From contig JAHKAP010000075.1 in NCBI GenBank assembly GCA_018825985.1, forward strand, positions 1-42,912: a stretch of 42,912 bases of DNA, read 5' to 3'. The notes beneath the pieces were generated by a model. The model was not told the origin of the DNA. It was given only the letters and a program-made list of their open reading frames with translations, and ran no database searches. The position numbers were made by a program, and so were the translations under genes. Source of the DNA: Candidatus Omnitrophota bacterium. GTDB lineage: Bacteria; Omnitrophota; Gorgyraeia; Gygaellales; Profunditerraquicolaceae. Shown piece by piece: positions 16,358-24,328 of this stretch (position 1 is its first letter; each line of letters opens with the position of its first letter).

Positions 16358-17545
16358 CTATTCTAAATAAGTATATATCTTACTGCGGTAATTACGCAAA
16401 ACATACTTGCCCTTAGCCTGGGATAAGACGTAATTGGGGCCGACCGGAATCTTTCCGCCGCCTCCCGGGCCGTCTATAACATAGGTAGGCACGGCATAGC
16501 CGGAAGTATGCCCCCGGAGTTTTTCAATAATATTTATCCCGACGCTTACCGGAGTGCGAAAATGGCCTGTCCCTCTTACCGGGTCACACTGATAGATATA
16601 ATACGGCCTAACCCTGATCTTTAAGAGCTCTTGCATAAGTTTGCGCATAATATAAGGCCGGTCATTAACCCCCTGTAAAAGCACCGTCTGACTTCCCAGA
16701 GGAAATCCGGAATCAGAAAGCATATCGCAGGCAATCTTAGAGCGCTTAGTGATCTCTTTAGGATGGTTAAAATGGATGCTTATCCAGATCGGCGCGTATT
16801 TCTTAAGCATAGTAACCAGGCTTTCGGTGATTCTCTGAGGCAAGGTTACCGGAACCCTGGTACCTAAGCGCAAAAATTCAACACTGGATATACTGCGCAA
16901 TTTCTTTAATAGGTCATCTAATACCTCTTCTTCTAAAATAAGCGGGTCTCCGCCTGAGATCAAGACATCCCGAATCTTTTTGTTGGAACGAATATAGTCT
17001 AAAGCAGCGTCCCATTTATTGTTTGAAGATGTTTCTGAGCGTTCTTCATTACCAACCAGCCTTCTTCTGGTGCAATGCCGGCAATACATCGCGCAGGCCT
17101 CTGTAGCCAATAACAATACTCTGTCCGGATAACGATGGATTAAATGCGGGGCCGGGGAATCATTATCTTCGCCGCAAGGATCAACCATTTCATGGGGACC
17201 AACCTGAAATTCGTTCGCCGTGGGGATCGCCTGCCTGCGAATAGGACAATTTGGGTCTTCAGCGTCAATTAGGACAGCCCAATAAGGAGTGATCGCCATC
17301 GCCATCCTGCCCTTTGCGCTCTTGATCCCTTCTTCCTCCTGGGGAGTCAATTTAACTACTTGGGCTATTTGATCCAGCTTGGTAATCCGATTCTTAACCT
17401 GCCAACGCCAATCTTCCCAATCCAGAGGATTTACGTCTTTATATAAATTTATCTGCTGATAATCCCGCGACCTTTTACCGTAAAGGGCGATGATATTCTC
17501 GGACAGTAATTTTTGGTTATCGGTAATTACTGTATTATTTTCCAT
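16358..17545 (-). CDS. kamA: L-lysine 2,3-aminomutase (radical SAM, PLP)
   Basis: KamA interconverts L-lysine and L-beta-lysine with S-adenosylmethionine, a 4Fe-4S cluster and PLP. The cluster motif CxxxCxxC is CAMYCRHC near 150-157, followed by TRRR. The PLP lysine sits in GGGGK near 363. The two aspartates that bind the substrate side-chain amine in the clostridial enzyme (YQCD and VxDxPGGGG) are both present, which favours lysine over glutamate. At 395 aa it is similar in length to the clostridial enzyme. Its start overlaps the stop of a Ddl-like ligase by 11 bases. No ablB-type acetyltransferase, which would make the osmolyte N-acetyl-beta-lysine, is adjacent. Confidence 0.93.
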   Translation of the reverse strand: MENNTVITDNQKLLSENIIALYGKRSRDYQQINLYKDVNPLDWEDWRWQVKNRITKLDQIAQVVKLTPQEEEGIKSAKGRMAMAITPYWAVLIDAEDPNCPIRRQAIPTANEFQVGPHEMVDPCGEDNDSPAPHLIHRYPDRVLLLATEACAMYCRHCTRRRLVGNEERSETSSNNKWDAALDYIRSNKKIRDVLISGGDPLILEEEVLDDLLKKLRSISSVEFLRLGTRVPVTLPQRITESLVTMLKKYAPIWISIHFNHPKEITKRSKIACDMLSDSGFPLGSQTVLLQGVNDRPYIMRKLMQELLKIRVRPYYIYQCDPVRGTGHFRTPVSVGINIIEKLRGHTSGYAVPTYVIDGPGGGGKIPVGPNYVLSQAKGKYVLRNYRSKIYTYLE

Positions 17546-18545
17546 GTTTTGCCTTCCTCCTTTGGTAGGCGCTCATTAGTACCATGTCGATAATATCGTC
17601 GTATTTCATGCCTGCGGCATAAGCCATGATCGGAAAATTCGATTCCTTGGGGTTGAGGCCCGGCAGGGGATTTATCTCTAATACGTATGGAATATTGTCT
17701 TTGTTTAAGCGGATGTCTGTACGAGATATATCCAGGCATCCGACAGCCCGATGCGTCCTTAAGGCCGTATCTTTCACTAATTTTTCGATTGTCTTATCCA
17801 GGCGGGCCGGGCAATGAAAAGTAGGAGTGAGACCTAACGCGCTATCGCCCTGGTATTCTTTCATTCTCCAGGAATAAAAATATTCTCCGCTTTTAATACA
17901 GGTGGAAAAATCTATCTCTAAGATCGGCAGGACCGTAGCCAACCCGTTTTCTAAAATACCTACTGTCAACTCCTTACCTTCGATAAATTCCTCAACCAGC
18001 ATTTCCTGTTTATAACGGTTTTTTAATTCCGTGATCCGCTCATAGAGTTCGCTTTCAGAATGGACCACGTTTGAGGCATTAATGCCTTTTGCCGAACCTT
18101 CATAGTTGGGCTTGACGATCAGAGGGAACTTAAGGCTTGGATCAAGAAATTCGCTGCCTTTAGTAAAAACCTGAAAAGCAGGCGTAGGTATGCCTTCAGC
18201 CTTAAGGATCTTCTTGGTCAAGGCTTTATCTAACGCCAGAGCCAGAGAAAAAGTTTCCGAGCCGGTGTAAGGTATGTTTAAATAATCTAAAACTGCCGGC
18301 AATTCAGACTCCCTAAACTTACCGTTAACGCCTTCGGCAATATTAAAAACCATATCAATACGGTTCTTTTTAAAATAAGAGAACAGGTCCTGCTCTGCCA
18401 CGTCAACACATTCCACATGATGGCCCCTGGATACCAAAGCGCTGGTGATCGCATCCACGGTTTCATAGGAATCAAATTCGGAAAAATAATCCGCCGGTTT
18501 GGTTTTATCTTCTTTCTTCAGATTATAGGTTAAAGTTATCTTCAT
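17535..18545 (-). CDS. D-Ala-D-Ala ligase-like ATP-grasp enzyme (second of pair)
   Basis: The 336-aa protein has the Ddl-like order: an N-terminal domain (MKITLTYNL, FNIAEG), a central ATP-grasp lid (LALDKALTKKIL, FPLIVKPNYEGSAKGI, EEFIEGKELTVG) and the metal-binding end (DISRTDIRL, LEINPLPGL). The N-terminal signature NIAEGVNGKFRES differs from the HGxxGEDG of true Ddl, so the acceptor or donor substrate is probably not the usual D-alanine pair. It is a paralogue of the gene just upstream, 14 bases away, and overlaps kamA. I infer an amino-acid or dipeptide ligase using beta-lysine or another partner; a true Ddl is possible but less likely. Confidence 0.85.
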   Translation of the reverse strand: MKITLTYNLKKEDKTKPADYFSEFDSYETVDAITSALVSRGHHVECVDVAEQDLFSYFKKNRIDMVFNIAEGVNGKFRESELPAVLDYLNIPYTGSETFSLALALDKALTKKILKAEGIPTPAFQVFTKGSEFLDPSLKFPLIVKPNYEGSAKGINASNVVHSESELYERITELKNRYKQEMLVEEFIEGKELTVGILENGLATVLPILEIDFSTCIKSGEYFYSWRMKEYQGDSALGLTPTFHCPARLDKTIEKLVKDTALRTHRAVGCLDISRTDIRLNKDNIPYVLEINPLPGLNPKESNFPIMAYAAGMKYDDIIDMVLMSAYQRRKAKHGK

Positions 18546-18559
18546 TTTTTATTCTTCCG

Positions 18560-19552
18560 CTATTCGGCAAAATTATATCTTTTTATGGCTGTTTTTAATA
18601 TCCTGCCGATTATTTCATCGTAAGAAATACCTATTCTTTTAGCTATAACCATAAATACATCTTCGCTAGACAAAGATGGGAGAGGATTTATCTCTAATAC
18701 GTAAACGTTGCCTTTTTCATCAACCCTGAAATCAACCCTGCCGAAATCCCGGCATTCTATAGCATTGTAAGTCTTTAAAGCCAGGTCTTCGATCCTTTTT
18801 TTAAGCTTTTCGTTTATGGCGTCGGGGCAAACATATTCCAGGGCGTCGGATTTTATGTGGCCGAAGGTATAGAATTTATCATCGAGGTTCAACTTTCCCT
18901 CTATCTTTATCTGGACGATCGGCATAACCTCTACCGGATCATTGCCGATCAGGGCTACGGTAAATTCCTCTCCCCGGATGAATTCTTCGACTAACGCCGG
19001 CTGTTTATAAGTAACGACTATATGTTCCACCTGTTTTTTAAGTTCCTCGGGGTTGCTGACCCGGGAAGCCTCACTCAAGCCTTTAGAGGAACCTTCAAAC
19101 CGCGGCTTAACTATCAGGGGGAACTTAAGATGATCCATATTTATCAATGAATCCCCGGGTTTTACCTCAAAGAATTTAGGAGTGGGGATTCCCTCAGCCA
19201 TGAAAATCTTCTTGGCCATGATCTTATCCAAAGAGACGCCTAAGCTTAAGGCATCCGCGCCTACAAACGGAATATCTCTCATCTCCAGCAAAATAGGAAC
19301 CTGGGATTCCCGGTTTCTGCCGATAAGCCCTTCGGAGATATTAAAAACAATATCTACATCAAGCTTGTCCAAATTCTCCATAAGGAGATCAACATTTCCG
19401 ATTTTTTTTACTTTGAATCCCTGGGATTTAATTGCTGAGGCGATAACATTGATAGTGGAGGGATGGTCGAATTCGGCATTCGCATCCGGAGGGTCATTCT
19501 CTTTGAATTCGTAATCTGTCTTTAAATCGTAGGTTAATCCGACGGTTTTCAT
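18560..19552 (-). CDS. D-Ala-D-Ala ligase-like ATP-grasp enzyme (first of pair)
   Basis: At 330 aa this is parallel to its neighbour: MKTVGLTYDL, FNISEGLIGRNRES, LGVSLDKIMAKKIF, FPLIVKPRFEGSSKGL, EEFIRGEEFTV, RDFGRVDFRV and LEINPLPSLS. ATP-binding and Mg-binding residues are all visible; the N-terminal NISEG-type motif again differs from classic Ddl. The two paralogues plus KamA suggest sequential ligation steps on a small amino-acid product. The ATG has no ribosome site in front of it: the U-tract of an intrinsic terminator (19563-19592) lies there instead, so expression probably depends on read-through and possibly coupling to a leader reading frame ending ATGA over this start. Confidence 0.85.
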   Translation of the reverse strand: MKTVGLTYDLKTDYEFKENDPPDANAEFDHPSTINVIASAIKSQGFKVKKIGNVDLLMENLDKLDVDIVFNISEGLIGRNRESQVPILLEMRDIPFVGADALSLGVSLDKIMAKKIFMAEGIPTPKFFEVKPGDSLINMDHLKFPLIVKPRFEGSSKGLSEASRVSNPEELKKQVEHIVVTYKQPALVEEFIRGEEFTVALIGNDPVEVMPIVQIKIEGKLNLDDKFYTFGHIKSDALEYVCPDAINEKLKKRIEDLALKTYNAIECRDFGRVDFRVDEKGNVYVLEINPLPSLSSEDVFMVIAKRIGISYDEIIGRILKTAIKRYNFAE

Positions 19553-19562
19553 ATGGGTTTAT

Positions 19563-19592
19563 AAAAAAAGGCTCCTGGTAAATAAGAGCCTT
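19563..19592 (-). terminator. Intrinsic terminator just before the ligase start (attenuator candidate)
   Basis: On the minus strand AAGGCTC, an 11-base loop and GAGCCTT are followed by a run of T. The run ends about 10 bases before the ATG at 19552, so no promoter fits between. Upstream, TAACCT can pair either with AGGTTA, which overlaps an AAGGAGG, or with AGGT further on, and GGTA can pair with TACC in the terminator loop. These stems are short. The arrangement fits transcription attenuation. Confidence 0.7.
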
Positions 19593-19667
19593 CGTCTTCT
19601 ACCTGGTTTTTCAATTTAGGTTATCTAACCTCCTTAAGTTCTTATAATATCTCGTAGTTACAATTAT

Positions 19668-19696
19668 TTTTTATCACAAGCTGCTTGTGTTGTCAA
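19668..19696 (-). promoter_or_regulatory. Promoter of the ligase-kamA operon with a palindromic operator in the spacer
   Basis: On the minus strand a perfect -35 TTGACA (19691-19696) and a TAAAAA -10 (19668-19673, with an upstream TG) are 17 bases apart. The spacer is almost filled by CACAAGC-A-GCTTGTG (19675-19689), a perfect 7-bp inverted repeat. A palindrome there is the classic position for a dimeric repressor or MerR-like regulator. The regulator is not identifiable here. Confidence 0.65.
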
Positions 19697-19704
19697 GCAA
19701 AAAA

Positions 19705-19825
19705 TGCCGGCTGGCGTATATTTTTTGCTTGGTGCCGCAAAGACTTTTGCGGCGCAAGTTCCTCAATCATTGCCGGAGTGGCGTATATTTTTTGCTTGGT
19801 GCCGCAAAGACTTTTGCGGCGCAAG
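19705..19825. repeat. Direct repeat of a 54-bp hairpin unit, two copies
   Basis: Copies at 19705-19758 and 19771-19825 are nearly identical (TGCCGG..TGGCGTATATTTTTTGCTTGGTGCCGCAAAGACTTTTGCGGCGCAAG). Each contains the hairpin GCCGCAAA-GACT-TTTGCGGC, extended by CTTG/CAAG. There is no T-run directly after the stem on either strand. It is a REP-like intergenic pair in the 339-base gap (19553-19891) that also holds the ligase promoter and leader. Confidence 0.85.
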
Positions 19826-19891
19826 ACATCATTACCTAAACAGCGATTAAATTTTTCCTGATTTTAAAAATATCTTGCTAAATATCTCCGG

Positions 19892-20626
19892 TTAAACCAA
19901 CTCAATGTCTCCCCAGCAAAACAAATTATTCTTAAAAATAATCAGGGCTGCGCTTACCCCTTTTATAGCGCGGCAAAAAGCTATCCCCTTCGGCAAATCA
20001 TTTGCCGAATGAATTATATTCCCGGCTGCGGTGGCTACCGCATCAGACAAGATAGCATCCATAGAAATAATTACTACGCTCTCAGCACAGCCAAAGCTTA
20101 AAGAATGCCCTATGGTCCCAGATGAAGCGCATATCCCTAAGGCGGAATTTTTTGGTTTTACCTTGAGAGCTATTTTTTTTGAAAATTTTGATCTGCCTGA
20201 ATAAATACCTACTTTTACCGGCCGGGTTGTTTTTAAAAATATATCCCCGCCATTCTCAATTATTACATCTTTGTATCCTTTTCTTAACAGGTCTTTTCCT
20301 AAAAATTGGGCGATAGCTCCGGCAACAGTTGCCATTGGCCCGACATTCGCTTTCCCGGATGCCCTGGCCATTTCCCTGACAATCGGCGGAGAATTAATCT
20401 CTACTGCAATAGGCTTAAGGCTGGTAAGAAACCTTTTATCCCTGGTTATGTATTTTTCTATCTGCCCGCGGTAATCTCTAATCCTGCCTAACACAAATAC
20501 CTTATCTATCGGCTTATCAGTTAAAATCTGTAAGTCAGTCTCCCGAACCTCGATCCGTTCCTGAAATAAATCCTTAGAGTACACCCAATCTCGGTAAAAC
20601 CGCTTCTGGTATTTAGCGCTCTTCAT
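19892..20626 (-). CDS. UPF0280 / ApbE-like protein
   Basis: The 244-aa protein matches the UPF0280 family, structurally related to ApbE flavin transferases: SPPIVREMARASGKANVGPMATVAGAIA, VIIENGGDIFL, GICASSGTIGHS and SDAVATAAGN. Enzymatic activity is not established for this family. No signal peptide is visible, so it is cytoplasmic. The ATG has no clear ribosome site (AATATGTATTT precedes it). It is the last gene of the long yggT-led series, 63 bases after the HAD gene, and directly upstream of the ligase-kamA operon. Confidence 0.87.
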   Translation of the reverse strand: MKSAKYQKRFYRDWVYSKDLFQERIEVRETDLQILTDKPIDKVFVLGRIRDYRGQIEKYITRDKRFLTSLKPIAVEINSPPIVREMARASGKANVGPMATVAGAIAQFLGKDLLRKGYKDVIIENGGDIFLKTTRPVKVGIYSGRSKFSKKIALKVKPKNSALGICASSGTIGHSLSFGCAESVVIISMDAILSDAVATAAGNIIHSANDLPKGIAFCRAIKGVSAALIIFKNNLFCWGDIELV

Positions 20627-20689
20627 AAATACATATTATATACTATTTTAACCATATACCTACTAATGACCCCTGTCAGACTTTCTCGC

Positions 20690-21310
20690 TCAGTTCGATT
20701 TTACCCCGCAGCTGATCAGGTCATATTTTAATTGCTCAAACCCTTTATAGACAAAACCGCGCAGGCCGAACTTTTTAGCTGCGTCGATCAATTCTTCTCG
20801 GTCATCGGTATAAAATATTTCTGCGGGCTGGCATTCCAGGGCATTGATTGCTTGTTGATAGATGCGGTAGTCAGGTTTAATTAATCCCAATTCGCAGGAA
20901 GCGAGAATAGGATCAAAAATATCAAAAACCGGAAATTCTTTTTTAATATAATCCAAGTGCAGGATGTTGACATTGGATAAAAGCGCCAACTTATAGTTAT
21001 TCTTTAAATCCCCGGCTAAATGAAAAGTTTTTTTATTTTCTTCGGTCATATAAAATATCTCATTCCATATCGGCAGGAACTCCTTAAAACCTATTCTAAG
21101 GCCAAGGACTGTTTTTACTTCTTTAAAAAAAATGCCCGGGGATATCTTGCCTTCCTCGAAAGAATTGGTAAGGGGGGAATTAAAAAAGAGGCTGGTAATT
21201 TCCTGCGGAGTTTTATCGCAAAACCGGGATATTCTTTTAACTCCTGACAAATAGTCAAAATCAATCAGGACCCTGCCCAGATCAAAAATTACGGCCCGGA
21301 TATTATCCAC
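20690..21310 (-). CDS. HAD-superfamily hydrolase, YihX-like
   Basis: The 206-aa protein carries HAD motif I as FDLGRVLID, where Gly replaces the second Asp as in YihX-like phosphatases, motif II LLSN, motif III Lys in LIKPD and motif IV TDDREE. The alpha-helical cap of subclass I lies between residues about 16 and 85. Substrates of this group include sugar phosphates; none can be inferred here. It starts one base from the PAC2 stop codon. Confidence 0.88.
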   Translation of the reverse strand: MDNIRAVIFDLGRVLIDFDYLSGVKRISRFCDKTPQEITSLFFNSPLTNSFEEGKISPGIFFKEVKTVLGLRIGFKEFLPIWNEIFYMTEENKKTFHLAGDLKNNYKLALLSNVNILHLDYIKKEFPVFDIFDPILASCELGLIKPDYRIYQQAINALECQPAEIFYTDDREELIDAAKKFGLRGFVYKGFEQLKYDLISCGVKSN

Positions 21311-22279
21311 TTAATTGTTTTTATCCTTGTTTTTCTTAAAAAGATCGAGAAATCTGTCTTCATATTCCTTATAGGCGTTCCACTTATCCAGTATGATCTT
21401 TAATTCCTGAGCCTTGGCAATATCGCCATTAGCCTGGACAAATAGTTTTTCGATCTTCTCTTTTATGGAGATCGGCAGTTTGGTCAACTGGCTTAAAGAT
21501 TTCTTGATCTTTTCTATCTCGTCTTCACTGATCGGACCGGGAGTAGAAGGCCCTAGTTTAAGGTATTCCAAAAGGCTATTTATCTGGTTTTCGATAAAAC
21601 TAGTCTGTTCGTTTAGGTCATGAAAGTCTATTTGGATCTTTAGTATCCTGCTTAAGGCCTCCAGCACCGCGTAAGATGCCCTGGGATTCTCGATTTGGAT
21701 GGTATAAAGAGGTATCTCGCCCAATAAACAAAAACCGTTAAACCCCTCCCTTTTGGCAATGCCTAAAAATAAACCGTTCATTCCGCTGACCTGGCCTTCG
21801 GATAAAGGATGCAAATTGTAAGGTTTAAGATTGTTATTGATCTCATTATTGGTGGATGAAAACCAGACATTAGGCTGTTGATTGTGGTCGATTGCCTGGG
21901 GCATAGCCGCGAAACTAACCACCATTTTTACTTTAAAGGTCCGGGCAACCTGAATTATCCTGCGGGAATATTCCTCTGCCTTTACCAGGTCCGGTTGGGA
22001 ATCACTGATAAAAATTATCAGATCATTTTCCCCGGCCTTATTTTTCCAGTAATAGAATTTGCTTTGGGGCGCCTCCGGCAGGCTTAATACTCCGGCCTTG
22101 ACCACGCTCTCCATCAGGTAAAAGAACTCCTCTGGAGGAATCTGGGCAAACTCCTCAGCCTTAAGCTTATCCGCCAAATAAGTCGCGGCCTTAAAAGCTA
22201 CCTCGCCCATGCCCGGCCAGGCTACTATAAGATAAGGGTTTTTTAATCTTGGTTTTTTTATCATCTTGATAACTTCCAT
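21311..22279 (-). CDS. PAC2-family protein
   Basis: PAC2 (DUF75) proteins are related to the proteasome-assembly chaperone 2 fold and are found in archaea and several bacterial groups; their bacterial role is unclear. Visible family features are YLIVAWPGMGEVAFKAATYL at the N-terminus, LIIFISDSQP, VVSFAAMPQ and SGMNGLFLGIAKREG, with a C-terminal helical extension (about 215-322) rich in Glu and Lys. I chose ATG 22279, behind AGAGG; the track uses GTG 22285. It sits between an M20 peptidase and a HAD gene. No proteasome gene is present. Confidence 0.85.
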   Translation of the reverse strand: MEVIKMIKKPRLKNPYLIVAWPGMGEVAFKAATYLADKLKAEEFAQIPPEEFFYLMESVVKAGVLSLPEAPQSKFYYWKNKAGENDLIIFISDSQPDLVKAEEYSRRIIQVARTFKVKMVVSFAAMPQAIDHNQQPNVWFSSTNNEINNNLKPYNLHPLSEGQVSGMNGLFLGIAKREGFNGFCLLGEIPLYTIQIENPRASYAVLEALSRILKIQIDFHDLNEQTSFIENQINSLLEYLKLGPSTPGPISEDEIEKIKKSLSQLTKLPISIKEKIEKLFVQANGDIAKAQELKIILDKWNAYKEYEDRFLDLFKKNKDKNN

Positions 22280-22289
22280 ATCCACCTCT

Positions 22290-23420
22290 TTAATTATTAA
22301 CCGGTTGGTAAATTTTTAAGAATTCTTCCAATACCCTGGCGCCTTTATATAGATTATCGATCTTGGCGTGTTCATTGATTGTATGCGCGCACCCCCCGCA
22401 GCCAAAACCAGTGGCAACCGCCGGGATTTTTTTATCCTGGAAAAAAGTGATCACCGTAGCTCCCTCTGAACCCCGGACCTTCGGGCTGGCCCTGAATTTA
22501 TCAGCCGCTTGTTTTAAATATTTTACCAAAGGATGCGCTTCTTTTATCTGATACGGAGCCTGGATCCCATCCACCTCAATACTGAATTTACGGGTAAATT
22601 TTGCGGCAATCTTTTTTACCTCTTTTAAAAAATCCTTAGCCCGGCTTCCGGGGAGGAATCTATGATCCATCTCTATCTCGCACCAATCAGCCACTACATT
22701 AACCTTATCCCCGCCCTTGATAGTCCCGATATTCAAAGTCGGCGGATGCAGGTATTTATTTTTACGGAAGGCGTATTTTTTGTTTCTAAGCCCTTCTATT
22801 ATTGCCGCGGCCATACTGATCGCGTTCGCCCCGAGCCAAGGATATGCCCCATGGGCCCTCTTACCTATAATTTTTAGTTTGAAATGCAATAGCCCTTTTT
22901 GGGCCACAATAATCTCAAAATCATCAGCGTCTAAAACGATTGCGGCATCCGGCCTTAATATACCTTTATTCAATAAAGGTATCAACCCATGCGTTGAGCC
23001 GCTCTCTTCATCAGCGGTAGCGGCAAAAATAAGATTATAGTCTAATTTTATCTTTTGTTCAACTAAACAATTTATTGCTTCTAAAGCGCAAGCTAAATTC
23101 CCCTTGCAGTCAGTGGCCCCTAAGCCGTAAATTTTATTTTTATAGACCCTGCCTGCAAAAGGAGGGAAACGCCAGTTTTTTCCTGCGGGCACGGTATCCA
23201 GGTGCGGAGTAAGAAGTAAGGAATGGCCTGCCCCGCCGTTAAGCAAGCCGATCACATTAGTCCGGCCCTTCTTAAATTCAACCAGTTTAACTTTTAAGCC
23301 TATCTTATGAAGATAATCCCGGAGGAAACCAGCGATCTTTGCTTCATTTCCCGGCGGATTCTGGGAATCGATCCGGATCAGGTCTTGGATTAATTTTACC
23401 AGTCTTTTTTTATTGGTCAT
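22290..23420 (-). CDS. M20-family metallopeptidase (ArgE/DapE/ACY1-like)
   Basis: The 376-aa protein has the co-catalytic metal motifs of M20 hydrolases: HLDTVP (His and Asp), GLGATDCKGN (bridging Asp), TADEESGS (catalytic Glu pair), VLDADD and the C-terminal His in TINEHAK. A dimerisation domain lies between about 175 and 285. The family removes acyl groups or cleaves dipeptides; ArgE, DapE, succinyl-diaminopimelate and carboxypeptidase G2-like roles are all possible. The gene is one base downstream of fmdB-like and 10 bases upstream of PAC2. Confidence 0.92.
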   Translation of the reverse strand: MTNKKRLVKLIQDLIRIDSQNPPGNEAKIAGFLRDYLHKIGLKVKLVEFKKGRTNVIGLLNGGAGHSLLLTPHLDTVPAGKNWRFPPFAGRVYKNKIYGLGATDCKGNLACALEAINCLVEQKIKLDYNLIFAATADEESGSTHGLIPLLNKGILRPDAAIVLDADDFEIIVAQKGLLHFKLKIIGKRAHGAYPWLGANAISMAAAIIEGLRNKKYAFRKNKYLHPPTLNIGTIKGGDKVNVVADWCEIEMDHRFLPGSRAKDFLKEVKKIAAKFTRKFSIEVDGIQAPYQIKEAHPLVKYLKQAADKFRASPKVRGSEGATVITFFQDKKIPAVATGFGCGGCAHTINEHAKIDNLYKGARVLEEFLKIYQPVNN

Positions 23421-23421
23421 G

Positions 23422-23646
23422 TTATCCTGAACAGTTAGAACAGTTATTGCTGGAGCAGCCCGAGCATCCCGAGGAAGAACTAGTTATATTACCCTTGGAA
23501 TCCTTGGAATTAAAAGCAAAGGCTGAAATCAAGCGCCGGATGTCTTTCTTGGCGCATTTCAAACAAGCTATATCTTCCGAGCTGCTCCGGAGAAAATATT
23601 CAAATCGGGCTTTACATTTATTGCAAACGTACTCGTAAATAGGCAT
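23422..23646 (-). CDS. FmdB-type zinc-ribbon protein
   Basis: The 74-aa protein begins MPIYEYVCNKCKARFEYF, the diagnostic FmdB/CxxC zinc-ribbon start, with a second pair CLKC near residue 33. The tail is rich in Ser, Gly, Asn and Cys (GCSGCSSNNCSNC), often seen in this family. The exact function is unknown. It starts one base after the barrel-protein stop codon. Confidence 0.9.
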   Translation of the reverse strand: MPIYEYVCNKCKARFEYFLRSSSEDIACLKCAKKDIRRLISAFAFNSKDSKGNITSSSSGCSGCSSNNCSNCSG

Positions 23647-23647
23647 T

Positions 23648-24328
23648 TTAAAATTTATAATTAATACTGCAGGCTAGGGCATAGCTGTCAAAAGCCTCGC
23701 CTTCCAGGTTGATCCAGGTTTTTTTGGTTATTGGGATATCCAGGCCGTAGACTAAACCGATATCCTTGGTCAGGTCCGACATGGCTCTTTTTCTTTTTCC
23801 TTCTACGGTGTGGATATAATCTACCCTTGACCAGCGCAAGCCTAAATAGGAGGTAAGTTTAAAAATATCCCTGGATGTCAGAAAAGAAAACTGCCAATCA
23901 TCCAAAATCGCTTTATGGCGGGTATTGCCTAAATGAGTGCTATGGGGATGGACACTGATATGTTGAAAACCAAGAATTATTTTAACTTTATCCTTATCAT
24001 AAGCCTTTATCCGAAATCCATACCCTCCGGCAAAACCTGAACGATAATCAATTTCGTCACTTCCGGCCGGATGTTGTTTTATATTGCCCGCACCGCCCTT
24101 TAGATCGATAGACAGCCAGTTAAAAATCCCATAAGATATAAGCAGGAAATTCTGAAGGCTACGGAGGCGGCCTTTATCTTCCTCTAAATTCCTCTTAAAT
24201 ATAGAATAATTTTCTAATCCGGCGAAAAATTGTTTTTTTTCGGGCAGATTCGTTCCATAACAAGGCGCGGCATAAGCAGCGGTCCGGAAAATAAAGGCCA
24301 ATATTAAAACCAGTAATGCCTTACGCAT
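23648..24328 (-). CDS. Outer-membrane beta-barrel-like protein
   Basis: The 226-aa protein has a cleavable signal peptide (about 1-20, LVLILAFIFRTAAYA). The mature part is full of alternating hydrophobic/polar strands with aromatic ends (IFKRNL, WLSIDLKGGAG, YGFRIKAYD, SYLGLRWSRVDYIHTV) and ends with a terminal aromatic, INYKF, a C-terminal signature of OM barrels. No specific family was recognised. Its ATG overlaps the upstream glycosylase stop by eight bases. Confidence 0.78.
   Translation of the reverse strand: MRKALLVLILAFIFRTAAYAAPCYGTNLPEKKQFFAGLENYSIFKRNLEEDKGRLRSLQNFLLISYGIFNWLSIDLKGGAGNIKQHPAGSDEIDYRSGFAGGYGFRIKAYDKDKVKIILGFQHISVHPHSTHLGNTRHKAILDDWQFSFLTSRDIFKLTSYLGLRWSRVDYIHTVEGKRKRAMSDLTKDIGLVYGLDIPITKKTWINLEGEAFDSYALACSINYKF

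Noticed and set aside
16358-17545. Glutamate 2,3-aminomutase
   Set aside because: The two aspartates that recognise the lysine side-chain amine are present at the YQCD and VIDGPGGGG positions, favouring lysine.
19580-19640. T-box or known riboswitch in the ligase leader
   Set aside because: No T-box sequence (AGGGTGG...) or other known consensus was seen; described only as an attenuator candidate.
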